Source: an uncultured bacterium (GTDB taxonomy: Bacteria; Verrucomicrobiota; Lentisphaeria; Victivallales; UBA1829). Taken from it: a stretch of 64,000 nt of DNA. The notes beneath the pieces are model-generated. The model searched no databases and was not told where the DNA came from. It was given only the letters and a program-made list of their open reading frames with translations. The stretch covers positions 62,001 through 126,000 of the forward strand of contig CACZEK010000005.1 of NCBI GenBank assembly GCA_902780135.1, read 5' to 3'. The translations under genes were made by a program, and so were the position numbers. Positions 8,190-16,596 of the stretch are shown here, in pieces (within the stretch, counting starts at the first letter, position 1; each line of letters starts with the position of its first letter).

Positions 8190-11087
8190 TCAGATCGCGG
8201 GAACGCCACGTCCGCTCTGGTCTTCGCGGAACGGAGATCCGTCGGGCTTGATGAGGCGGCTGGTCAGGAAGATCAGGAGGTTGGTCTTCTTGGCGCCTTT
8301 GCCCTTGCCCTGGAAGAAGCGTCCGATCAGCGGGAGGTCGCCGAGGATCGGGTACTGGTCTTCGATCATGGAGAGTTCGTCGCGGATCACGCCGCCGAGG
8401 ACGACGGTTTCGCCGTCGTAGCTCATGACGTTGGTGTTCAGGTAACGCGCTTCGATGATCGGCATCTTCAGGGTGTTGGGATACAGCTCGTTGTTTTCTC
8501 CCAGCGGGATGGAGTAGGAGTAGTCGGTCCAGCCGATGAACTCCTGGATGACCGGGGTCATTTCGAGGAAGATCGTGTAGTTGTCCTCTTCCACGCGCGG
8601 ACGGACCTGCAGGGCGATGCCTTCTTCGGTGGCGCCGCCGAACTGCGGGATGGAGGGCGTGAAGACCGGCACGCTGGATCCGTTGGTGGAGACGGTTTCG
8701 AGTTCGGCCTCGTCCCAGTCGGTCGGATAGTATTTTTCCGTGACCATGCGGATGACGGCGTTCTGGTTGTTCATGGTCGTCACGCGCGGCGCGGAAAGGA
8801 TTTCCGTGGAGTCGGCGTTGTCGAGGGCGTGGATGCCGCCGGCAAACTGGTAGCCGTCCGCATTATAGGTAGCCCAGTTGAAGACGGTGTCGTTCTGGGT
8901 GCCGGTGGTGGAGCCGTAGATGCCCGCATTGGTCTGGGCGTTGCGGTTGAAGTGGCTGTTCGGGCCCCAGGTGATATGGTGGCCGTAGTTCTTCGCGGCT
9001 TCCTCCTGGAGGATGCCTTCGAAATAGCCTTCGCCCGCTTCCAGGTTGTCCGGGACGTAGTAGATGTCGCCGGCGGAAACGTTCATCGACTGCATCTCCT
9101 TCACGTTCAGCGAAGTGGCGCCGGGCGTCATCCAGGCGTTGGCGAGGGTGCTGTTGCGGGTCTCCGAACTGTTCTGGTAGTACATGATGAACGAGTGGTC
9201 GGCGACAACGCCCTCGTTGCCGGTCGGGTCAAGCGGATTGATGCCGCTGGCCTTGACTTCGTCCCACGTCGGGGCGATGCGGGAGAAGGTATAGTCGAAG
9301 GAGAGTTCCTGCAGGTCGTTCATTTCGATTTCCACGAACTTGACCTGGATCAGCACCTGCGGGTCGGAGACGTCCATCTGGTCGATGAGGTCTTCCACGC
9401 GGTCGAGCGCCTCGGAGGTGTTGAAGACCGTCAGGCGGCTGCTCATCTCGTCGTAGCGGACGGACGCGCCGGTCGGGAACGGGATGCCGCGGTCGATCAG
9501 ATACTGCTTGACGTTTTCGTTGGTCAGGTCGCCCATGATGCTGCTGGCGAGGATTTCCTTGTCGATCGGGTACGTCTTGCGGATGAACTCGTCGAGCGGG
9601 ACGTCCTTGGCGGCGATCACGACCGCATAGTTTTCAACGCGGAAATGAAGGTTGGCGGACTTGCAGATGAAACGGATGGCGTCGATCAGGGTGACATTGT
9701 CGACGGCAAGCGTGACCATGGTGTTTTCGGCGGTCTGCGTGGGACCGCTGCCCGCTCCGGACTCGCCGGTGGGATCGTCGTAGGAATAGAAGTCGTCGCC
9801 GGACTCGCCGAAATCATCGGCGGGCTCTTCGGACCCCTCGTCTTCGAACGATTCCTCGTCCTCGTCGCCGAATTCGTCGATGTCGTCGATATTGGACGGA
9901 GTGGAGGGCCTGGCGTCGTCCGTGTTGAAACGGAGCACGAAGTTGACGCCGACGCGGTCCGGGTCCTTGTCCTTGCTGGTGTGCTTCAGGAACTGCACGA
10001 CCTGCGCGATGGGGACATCTTCGAAATCGATCTTGTCGAGGAGGATGTCGTTGAGTTTCTTCTGCGTGGTGCCGGCGTTGTCTTCCTTGATTCTGATGTC
10101 TTCGGTCACGACGTCGTCGGAGGTTTCGGAGCCGGTCGGAATCGGGGCGATCATCTTCCACATCGCCTCGGCGGCGCGCTCCAGCACCACGGCGCCTCTG
10201 CGGCGCTGTCCGACCTCGGACTCGTGGATGTAGATGCGGCGGAGATAGTCGATCGCCGTGATGTTGTACGGGTCGAGGATCATGACCTGGTTGAACTTCT
10301 CCTGCGCCCGGTTCCACTGCTTGGTGTTGTAGAGCGTCTGGCCCTGGCGGATCAGGAGGGAGATGCGCTTCTCGCGGTTCTTCGCCTCGGGGACGAGTTC
10401 CTCCGAGGAGGTGTCCTTCTTGTACTGCGCGGAAGCCTTCATGATCGTGTATTCGTCGATGGTCCTGCGCATAAGGGGTTCCGAGAGAGGATAGACCTTG
10501 ATGGCTTCCTCGCATTTTTCGATGGCTTCGTCGTAGAGGCCGATCTGGGCGGTCTTTTCCGCCTCGCCGAAGATCTTCTGCGCCCAGAAATAGTAGGACT
10601 GCGAGATCATGTTCTTGACCTCGGCGATCTTCCGCTTGTTGGCCTCGGGGACTTCGCCGTTGACGACGTCTTCCTCAAGGAGCTTGAGGACGTCGACATA
10701 GGTGTCGACCGCCACGTCGTAGTCTTCGTGCTGGAACGCGGAGTTCGCCTTCTTCTGGAGTTCGTCCGCATTGCGCTGCATCGCCTGGCGGGCGATCAGC
10801 TCTTCGATGGAAGCGGACGTCTGCTCGCGGAGGAGTTCCTTCTCGGTCTCCGTAAGCTCGGCCTCGGGCTGGGCTTCGGCGCCGTCCGCGGCGGCTTCGG
10901 CCTCGGCCGGGGCTTCGGCCGTCTCGACGACAGGCGTTTCTTCCTCAGCGGCGATGTCGATGTCCTCGACTTCCTGCGCGAATGCGGCAGGAATCGAGAA
11001 GGCAAGCGCCAGAAGGATGGCGGAATAGCGGGGGAAAGCGTGCATGGGAGCCTCCATGAAATATGTCATATCTTTAATCTTTTTCAT
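8190..11087 (-). CDS. Secretin-family outer-membrane protein (second paralogue)
   Basis: This 965-residue protein has a signal peptide (cleavage near AFAQE, residue 38), an Ala/Glu-rich linker, TPR-like helices (about 100-300), and a small domain shared with the neighbouring secretin (DKIDFEDVPIAQVVQFLKHT, about 345). That domain is split by a very acidic insert of about 50 residues (about 390-440). The secretin core runs from about 560 to 945 and carries the family end signature GDLPLIGRFFQ followed by NLLIFLTSRLI. Secretins form outer-membrane gates of pilus and type II systems. Start 11087 has AAGGAG that overlaps the upstream stop; an alternative ATG at 11045, also behind GGAGG, gives a more usual signal-peptide length. 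It is 12 bp behind a paralogous secretin gene. Confidence 0.9.
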   Translation of the reverse strand: MKKIKDMTYFMEAPMHAFPRYSAILLALAFSIPAAFAQEVEDIDIAAEEETPVVETAEAPAEAEAAADGAEAQPEAELTETEKELLREQTSASIEELIARQAMQRNADELQKKANSAFQHEDYDVAVDTYVDVLKLLEEDVVNGEVPEANKRKIAEVKNMISQSYYFWAQKIFGEAEKTAQIGLYDEAIEKCEEAIKVYPLSEPLMRRTIDEYTIMKASAQYKKDTSSEELVPEAKNREKRISLLIRQGQTLYNTKQWNRAQEKFNQVMILDPYNITAIDYLRRIYIHESEVGQRRRGAVVLERAAEAMWKMIAPIPTGSETSDDVVTEDIRIKEDNAGTTQKKLNDILLDKIDFEDVPIAQVVQFLKHTSKDKDPDRVGVNFVLRFNTDDARPSTPSNIDDIDEFGDEDEESFEDEGSEEPADDFGESGDDFYSYDDPTGESGAGSGPTQTAENTMVTLAVDNVTLIDAIRFICKSANLHFRVENYAVVIAAKDVPLDEFIRKTYPIDKEILASSIMGDLTNENVKQYLIDRGIPFPTGASVRYDEMSSRLTVFNTSEALDRVEDLIDQMDVSDPQVLIQVKFVEIEMNDLQELSFDYTFSRIAPTWDEVKASGINPLDPTGNEGVVADHSFIMYYQNSSETRNSTLANAWMTPGATSLNVKEMQSMNVSAGDIYYVPDNLEAGEGYFEGILQEEAAKNYGHHITWGPNSHFNRNAQTNAGIYGSTTGTQNDTVFNWATYNADGYQFAGGIHALDNADSTEILSAPRVTTMNNQNAVIRMVTEKYYPTDWDEAELETVSTNGSSVPVFTPSIPQFGGATEEGIALQVRPRVEEDNYTIFLEMTPVIQEFIGWTDYSYSIPLGENNELYPNTLKMPIIEARYLNTNVMSYDGETVVLGGVIRDELSMIEDQYPILGDLPLIGRFFQGKGKGAKKTNLLIFLTSRLIKPDGSPFREDQSGRGVPAI

Positions 11088-11099
11088 TTCAGCTGCTCC

Positions 11100-13742
11100 T
11101 TACCGTCTGAAGTCCGGGAGACCGTTTTGCGTGTTGGTTCGGACCGGGATACCGTCACCGCTGATGAGTCGCGTCGAAACAGAGATGATCAGGTTGTCCT
11201 TGTGAGACTCGGAGGCGGACTCGGTGAACAGGCGGCCGATGAGCGGGATGTCCGCGAAGATGGGCCATCTGTCGCTGAGGGCGCCGTGGGTGTCGCTGAG
11301 GATGCCGCCGATGACCACGGTCTGTCCGTCGTAGACCTTGATCGTCGTCTGGACTTCACGGTTGGAGATCTCCGGCATCTTGAGCGTCATGGGATACTCT
11401 TCGCCGGATGCGAACTCGCCGATCACGTAGTTGTAGCTGTAGTCGGACCAGCCGGTGAGGTCGGTGACCGAAGGATTCAGCTCCAGGCGGATCGTGTAGT
11501 TGTTGGGCTGGAGGGTCGGGGTGACGGTCAGGCTGGTGCCGATGTCGCGCGGCGAACCGAATTCCGGATAGGACGGCTCGAACGTGACGCTGGAACCGCA
11601 GCTGGTGGAGATTTCAGGCTCGGTCCAGCTTTCCGGGAAGTACATCTGGCGGACCATCTGCACCTGCGCCTGGCGGCCGGAAACGGTCACGACTTTCGGC
11701 GTGGAGAGGATTTCCGAACGGTCGGTGCGGTCGATCGCGTTGATCGTGAGGAAGAGGCTCCAGCTGCCGCCCGGGCCGAAGTTCGGGATCAGGTTCAGGT
11801 TGTTCACGAGCGTGTTGTCGGACCAGCCGGATCCGATGGACGGGGAGGTGAACGAGAACGTGAAATGATCCTCCGGGTCGCCGGTATGGGTCAGGGTCCA
11901 GTCGAAGCCGAGTTCTTCCAGGTCGCTCATCTTGATCTCGACCATCTTGGACTCGATGAGGATCAGCGGATCCTGCATGTCCATGTCGCGGATGGCGAAC
12001 TCGAGCTGGCGGATGTTTTCGGGGGTGTTGACGACCGTGAGCTTGTTTGCGCGGGCGTCGTAGGCGATGGAGGAACCTTCCTCGAACGGGATGCCGCTCT
12101 CGGCGAAGTAGGTGCGGAGCGTTTCCGGCGCGATGGAGGTGACGCGCTGGCTGTCGGGATCGGATTCGCCGGGACTCAGCGTGATGAGTCCGCCGACCGT
12201 CTCGCCCGCGCCGAGCGTATCTTCCTGCGTGATGCCGTCGCCGATGCCTTCGGCGCGCATGTTGCCGACGATGCGCAGGATGGTGGCCTGGCGGATCGGG
12301 ATGTAGCGCGTGATCATGTCGCTGACGTCGGAGCCGGACCCGATCGTGATGATCTTGTCCGTTTCGTCGATGCGGAAGGAAAGGCCGGTGATCTTGCAGA
12401 TGTAGCGGATGACTTCATACAGCGGGATCTGGTCGAGATTGAGCGTGACGAGCTTGTTCGCGTATTTTTCGGCCTGCGGGACGATGATGTTGAAGCCTTC
12501 GCCGTTCGGATCCAGTTCCTTGCTGCGGGCGCGGAGCTGCAGGATCACGGAGGGAAGTTCGACGTCCTCGAATTCGATATGGTCGATCATCAGTTCGTTG
12601 AGGCGGTTGTAAAGCTCGTTGCCGGCGGATTCGTAGGTTTCGGCGCCGCCGGTGATCACGATGTTGCGGACGTCGGGGATGCTCTCCACCCAGCTCCAGT
12701 CGGACTTTGCCTGTTCGAGAAGGAACTCGTTGTAGGCGCGGACGTCGGCGATCGCGTAAAGCCTGCGGTAGATCTTTTCCAGCAGCGTGATGGCGTCTTC
12801 GTTGTAGGGATCCTTCACCAGGATCTGCTCCATTTTGTCGCGCGCTTCGTCCCAGGCGTCGTTCTGATAGAGGAACTGGCCGGCGCGGAACAGCAGGTGG
12901 ATCTCGCGCTGGCGTTCATCGTAGCGCGGATCGACGGCGTCCAGGCTGGTCTCGTTCCAGTAGTTCTGGCTGTCGATGCGTTCCTGCGTCGATTTCCTCA
13001 TGGATTCGACGGTGGCGGCGAACTGGTTTTCCTTCACGGGATCCTTGGCGATGGCGATCTGGAGCTCAGCGTTGTCATAGGCTTCGCCGGGGAGGATGCC
13101 GAGATAGTAAACGACTTCGGCGTAGGTGAGATTCCGGAGAAGATTCGAACCGAGTTCGAGGATTTCGTCGTCGTGGTGCAGCAGAAGGAGCTTGTTGAAA
13201 TCCCTCTCGCAGTCCTCCAGGAGCTTGTTGCCGAAGAGGATCTGGGCTTTTTTGCGTTCGGCGGCGAGACGTCCGGCAAACGCGTCCTTGGCGGGAGAAA
13301 CCTCGCATTTGTCAAGCACGTTTTTTGCCTCGTCGAAAAGCGCGAACGCCTCCGTGAACTCCTTTTCAGCCGTGCGGGTCCTGGCCTGCGAAAGATACTC
13401 GTTGAACAGAGCTTCGTTTTCAATCAGGTCCGCTTCCGCCGCGGTCGTAAGCTCCAGCTCGTCGCCGGTAAGCACGGGTTCCTCTTCGGCGTCAACGTCG
13501 GCGTCGGCAACCTCTTCCTCGGCCGGTTCGGCCTCGGCGGTTTCCTCGTCGGCGGATCCGGCGGCAGGTTCTTCGGCGTCGGAATCAGCCGCCGCCGCGG
13601 TTTCCGTTACCGCCGCATCGGCATCCTGCGCCGCATCCTCGTCCTGAGCGGAAAGCATCATGGACGTCACGCCGAACGCAAGAGCGAACACGGCGGCCGG
13701 CCGGAGGATCGGGCGAAGAAAACAATGGGGTCTCATCTTCAT
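11100..13742 (-). CDS. Secretin-family protein, Amuc_1098-like
   Basis: The 880-residue protein has an N-terminal signal region, a long Ala/Glu/Asp-rich stretch (about 30-100), helical TPR-like repeats, and the shared small domain (HIEFEDVELPSVILQLRARS, then VTLNLDQIPLYEVIRYICK). A ring-forming N-domain follows (IPFEEGSSIAYDARANKLTV) and the secretin core ends FADIPLIGRLFTE. Its place, last but one in an operon ordered like Amuc_1102-1098, makes it the positional match of Amuc_1098, the PilQ-like secretin of Akkermansia. It shares overall layout with the next gene but lacks that protein's acidic insert. It is 64 bp behind the Amuc_1099-like gene, with a possible internal promoter in the gap. 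Confidence 0.9.
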   Translation of the reverse strand: MKMRPHCFLRPILRPAAVFALAFGVTSMMLSAQDEDAAQDADAAVTETAAAADSDAEEPAAGSADEETAEAEPAEEEVADADVDAEEEPVLTGDELELTTAAEADLIENEALFNEYLSQARTRTAEKEFTEAFALFDEAKNVLDKCEVSPAKDAFAGRLAAERKKAQILFGNKLLEDCERDFNKLLLLHHDDEILELGSNLLRNLTYAEVVYYLGILPGEAYDNAELQIAIAKDPVKENQFAATVESMRKSTQERIDSQNYWNETSLDAVDPRYDERQREIHLLFRAGQFLYQNDAWDEARDKMEQILVKDPYNEDAITLLEKIYRRLYAIADVRAYNEFLLEQAKSDWSWVESIPDVRNIVITGGAETYESAGNELYNRLNELMIDHIEFEDVELPSVILQLRARSKELDPNGEGFNIIVPQAEKYANKLVTLNLDQIPLYEVIRYICKITGLSFRIDETDKIITIGSGSDVSDMITRYIPIRQATILRIVGNMRAEGIGDGITQEDTLGAGETVGGLITLSPGESDPDSQRVTSIAPETLRTYFAESGIPFEEGSSIAYDARANKLTVVNTPENIRQLEFAIRDMDMQDPLILIESKMVEIKMSDLEELGFDWTLTHTGDPEDHFTFSFTSPSIGSGWSDNTLVNNLNLIPNFGPGGSWSLFLTINAIDRTDRSEILSTPKVVTVSGRQAQVQMVRQMYFPESWTEPEISTSCGSSVTFEPSYPEFGSPRDIGTSLTVTPTLQPNNYTIRLELNPSVTDLTGWSDYSYNYVIGEFASGEEYPMTLKMPEISNREVQTTIKVYDGQTVVIGGILSDTHGALSDRWPIFADIPLIGRLFTESASESHKDNLIISVSTRLISGDGIPVRTNTQNGLPDFRR

Positions 13743-13759
13743 TGTCTCATCCTTGGTTG

Positions 13760-13788
13760 TTTATTTTGAATAATTAGATGCGTATCAA
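13760..13788 (-). promoter_or_regulatory. Possible internal promoter before the secretin pair
   Basis: On the minus strand TTGATA (13788-13783) is followed after 17 bp by AATAAA (13765-13760), a weak -10 match. It could give extra expression of the two secretins. Confidence 0.3.
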
Positions 13789-13806
13789 GTGTTATGTGAT
13801 GGGGGG

Positions 13807-14994
13807 TTATTGTCTCTGGAGGAACGGAGAGCTGTTGTCCTTCGAATTCGTGCCGGAAGAGGCCGGGGTCTTTCCGGCGTCCGAAGCGGAGGAGGAGACA
13901 TCCTTCGGCACGGGCAGGAGCTTGAAGGATTCACCGAGCGTGCCGTCCGTGTTGACGGTCTCCACGATGACTTCCTTCGTGGACGGATCCGCGGAGGAAA
14001 CGCGGTACACTTCTTTTCCGGTCTTGTCCGTGCCGAGCGTGAAGTCGGCGCCGACCGAAGAGGTGAACGTGCGGTCGTAGAGGGCGTTGAGGAATCTCAC
14101 GCGGGGCGAGGGATCGTAGACGGTCTGCTTGGGACGGCAGGGGATGCGTTCGATCTTGCCGACGCGCTGGATGTAGACGATCGGCTCCTGCGTCTTGTCG
14201 TCGACCTCGATGTCGACCGCGCTGAAGCTGACGTTGTTGTGCGTGAACGTGCTGCCGCTGATCTGAACGAACGCGGATCTCTTGTTGCCGTTGCGGACCA
14301 CGCTGAAGGTGGCCTGCCAGTCCTTCTTGTCGGCCTTGGTCATGTCGACGGAGACCAGTTCCAGCCCGGTGAAACGCGTGCGGCTGACGGCGGAAACGTA
14401 GACCTGGGTAAGATACTTCGGATGGCTGAGCGGATCGGTGGGATCGGTCTTTGCCTTGTATTCCTGCATCAGGCTGAACCCGTCGGAATCCTGGTCCGAA
14501 TCCGCGCCGGAGTTCTCAAGCGCGATGCTGTATTCCTTCTCCCAGTCGTCCGGGATGCCGTTGTTGTTCAGGTCGGCCTTGCCGAGCAGGTCGTCCTCGT
14601 TCTTCACGCGGGGTGCGAGGGCATGGCCGCAGGCGGGGCACTTGCCGTTCTTCGTTTCGCCGACCGCCGGATAGGCGTTGGCGGGGATGAGGGAATGGCA
14701 GAAGACGCATTCGGCGAGGGGATACGGGGACATCAGCTGGGTTTTCGTCGGGGACGGCTCGTCCGTTTCGACCTTGTTCCATTCGGAGAAGATGTTTTCC
14801 GTCCGGTACGCCGGCTTCGTGAAATCAATGGATTCGTAATCGGATGCGATCTGCTTCTGGGTGACCTTCGTGTCGACTTCCTGGTTCTGCGCCTTCTGGA
14901 TGAACAGAAGCTGATAGTAAAGCAAAGCCGTGAAAATGATAAGCAGGGCCGCTAAAATGATTTTTTCGTAATGCGCAAGAAGAAAATTTTTCAT
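13807..14994 (-). CDS. Amuc_1099-like pilus-locus protein with Cys pairs and Asp-rich loops
   Basis: This 395-residue protein has a single N-terminal membrane anchor (residues 11-31), so the rest probably faces the periplasm. Two CxxC pairs (C96/C99 and C119/C122) look like a zinc ribbon. Next come two Asp/Asn-rich loops, DLNNNGIPDD (141-150) and DSDQDSDGFS (165-174), of the thrombospondin type 3 calcium-binding kind. The remainder is beta-rich without recognised catalysis. It lies between the Amuc_1100-like and the secretin genes, the position of Amuc_1099. A scaffold role between inner membrane and secretin is inference from position and topology only. Confidence 0.75.
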   Translation of the reverse strand: MKNFLLAHYEKIILAALLIIFTALLYYQLLFIQKAQNQEVDTKVTQKQIASDYESIDFTKPAYRTENIFSEWNKVETDEPSPTKTQLMSPYPLAECVFCHSLIPANAYPAVGETKNGKCPACGHALAPRVKNEDDLLGKADLNNNGIPDDWEKEYSIALENSGADSDQDSDGFSLMQEYKAKTDPTDPLSHPKYLTQVYVSAVSRTRFTGLELVSVDMTKADKKDWQATFSVVRNGNKRSAFVQISGSTFTHNNVSFSAVDIEVDDKTQEPIVYIQRVGKIERIPCRPKQTVYDPSPRVRFLNALYDRTFTSSVGADFTLGTDKTGKEVYRVSSADPSTKEVIVETVNTDGTLGESFKLLPVPKDVSSSASDAGKTPASSGTNSKDNSSPFLQRQ

Positions 14995-15009
14995 GTTAAG
15001 GCAGCTCCA

Positions 15010-16596
15010 TCATTGGGGGGTAATGTTACCGGCACGATAGAACAGATAATTCACCACGATCGTGCATTTGATCTCGTCCCGCGTTTCGCCGATCAGCGTC
15101 TGGCCGTATTCGGGATTGCGGGGATCGTCAAAGTCGTAGACGACGCGCGTTGCGGACGCGGTCTGGACCGCGGGCGTGTCGGCGGGCTGGATCGCCTGCG
15201 GGTCCGCGTTTTCGCCGGCGGCGCCGGCTGCCGGCGTCGTCGTGCGGCGGGCGTCGGGTTTTTGCTTTTCCGTGTGGTACGCGACCTGCGAGTTGGCGTT
15301 GATCATGTCCTCGTAGGGAGCGGACAGCTTGATGTCCTTGATCTCGTACACGCGGTCGGTCTTGTACGCGCCGTGGAGGGAATTGATGAACGCGTCGATC
15401 GCATCCATGGAAGCCGTCATCTCCAGCGTATAGGTGAAGACGAGGATCGGGCCTTCGGCGTCGTTGTCCATGGTGGTGCCGTAGAACGCGCCGACGTTCA
15501 TGGAGCGGAGAGACGTCATGCCGGCATCCTTCATCCTGCGGAAGAGGTCTTCCTTGATCTGGAAGTTGCGGAGGATCGGGATGACCATGTCGGGCACGGG
15601 GAGCGCCTGGCGGTTGAGATTGCCGTAAATGAAATTCTGGACGCGTCTTTCCTTTTCAAGGGAATCGTCGGAGGGAAGGCCGGGGATAATATCCGCGTTC
15701 AGGTATTTTTCATAAAGGAAGTCGATGTAGTTCTTGCAGTCGCGCTGACGCATCAGGCGCGGGAGTCCGAGCGCATCCAGGAAGAGCTCGTGCGCCACTC
15801 TGTCGGTCACGTCTTCCAGCGTGAGCTCCTGGACCTCCTCGCGGAAGATGGCGAACGCCTTCGCGAATTTCGCTGCGGCGGCCTTGCGGAAATCCTCCGC
15901 GCGGGCGGCATTGACCGCTTCCGGAGCCTCGATGATCTGCTCGAACAGCTTCTCGAACAGCTGGGCGCGTTCGCTCTGGATCGTGTCGGGGATCATGAAC
16001 GTGTCGCTGTCGTCGGAGGAGGGCTCCTGATGAATGTCCTTATAGAGATCGGCGAGCATGGTGCGAAGCGTATCCTCGTCGAAGGAAAGGATCACGAGGT
16101 CCTTCGCGGGATTGAACACCGCTTTTTCCTCATCGGTCGGTTCGGAAGGCTCGGCGGGCCTGGCCTCCGCGACTTCCTCTTCCTCGGCGTCCTCGTCGTC
16201 GTCCGGTTCGGTCGCCTCGACTTTCGGTTTCGGCTTGGCGACCAGGGAGGGATCGAGCGCCAGCTCGGTTTCCAGCGCGGCGGGGGAAGCGATGTTCTTG
16301 AGGAGCTTGAGGAGAGCGGGACGGTAGGGCTTGCCGAAGTGGCGGTAGATCTGGTCGGTCTTCTTGGTCATGGACTCGGTATCCGCCTTGATCTTCGTTT
16401 CGCTTTCCGCGACGCTGTTGGGCTTGCGGGCGGAATCAATGGATTCGAGCTTCTGGACGTCCGCTTCGATGTCGTTCATGGACTGGTCGATCGTCCGTCT
16501 CTTGCCCTCGCAGAGGACCATAAGGACAATGCTGCCGACAAGCGTAACGGCCAGGATGGCGACGAGGACAATATTTTTCAGGATAAACTGTTTCAT
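15010..16596 (-). CDS. Amuc_1100-like (PilO-like) inner-membrane protein
   Basis: The start at 16596 overlaps the PilM stop as ATGA, giving 528 residues. A membrane anchor (about 8-28, IVLVAILAVTLVGSIVLMVL) is followed by a coiled coil (about 32-75), a long acidic/helical middle section, and a C-terminal alpha/beta part (about 400-500) of the kind seen in PilO-type proteins. Amuc_1100 of Akkermansia, which sits in the same place after the PilM gene, is shorter (about 317 residues), so this homologue carries a large middle insert. A frame extending upstream to 16740 is open but lies inside pilM and is unlikely to be used. The role would be an inner-membrane alignment component; the assignment is by synteny and layout. 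Confidence 0.78.
   Translation of the reverse strand: MKQFILKNIVLVAILAVTLVGSIVLMVLCEGKRRTIDQSMNDIEADVQKLESIDSARKPNSVAESETKIKADTESMTKKTDQIYRHFGKPYRPALLKLLKNIASPAALETELALDPSLVAKPKPKVEATEPDDDEDAEEEEVAEARPAEPSEPTDEEKAVFNPAKDLVILSFDEDTLRTMLADLYKDIHQEPSSDDSDTFMIPDTIQSERAQLFEKLFEQIIEAPEAVNAARAEDFRKAAAAKFAKAFAIFREEVQELTLEDVTDRVAHELFLDALGLPRLMRQRDCKNYIDFLYEKYLNADIIPGLPSDDSLEKERRVQNFIYGNLNRQALPVPDMVIPILRNFQIKEDLFRRMKDAGMTSLRSMNVGAFYGTTMDNDAEGPILVFTYTLEMTASMDAIDAFINSLHGAYKTDRVYEIKDIKLSAPYEDMINANSQVAYHTEKQKPDARRTTTPAAGAAGENADPQAIQPADTPAVQTASATRVVYDFDDPRNPEYGQTLIGETRDEIKCTIVVNYLFYRAGNITPQ

Noticed and set aside
7904-8209. Minus-strand frame of 101 codons in the convergent spacer
   Set aside because: It crosses the terminator and the end of the secretin gene, has no RBS, and its composition is not protein-like.
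8121-13769. Very long open frame (about 1880 codons) on the plus strand opposite both secretins
   Set aside because: It is the antisense shadow of two clear secretin genes. The translation is a low-complexity mix rich in D, V, R, G and F, typical of codon-bias shadows in GC-rich DNA.
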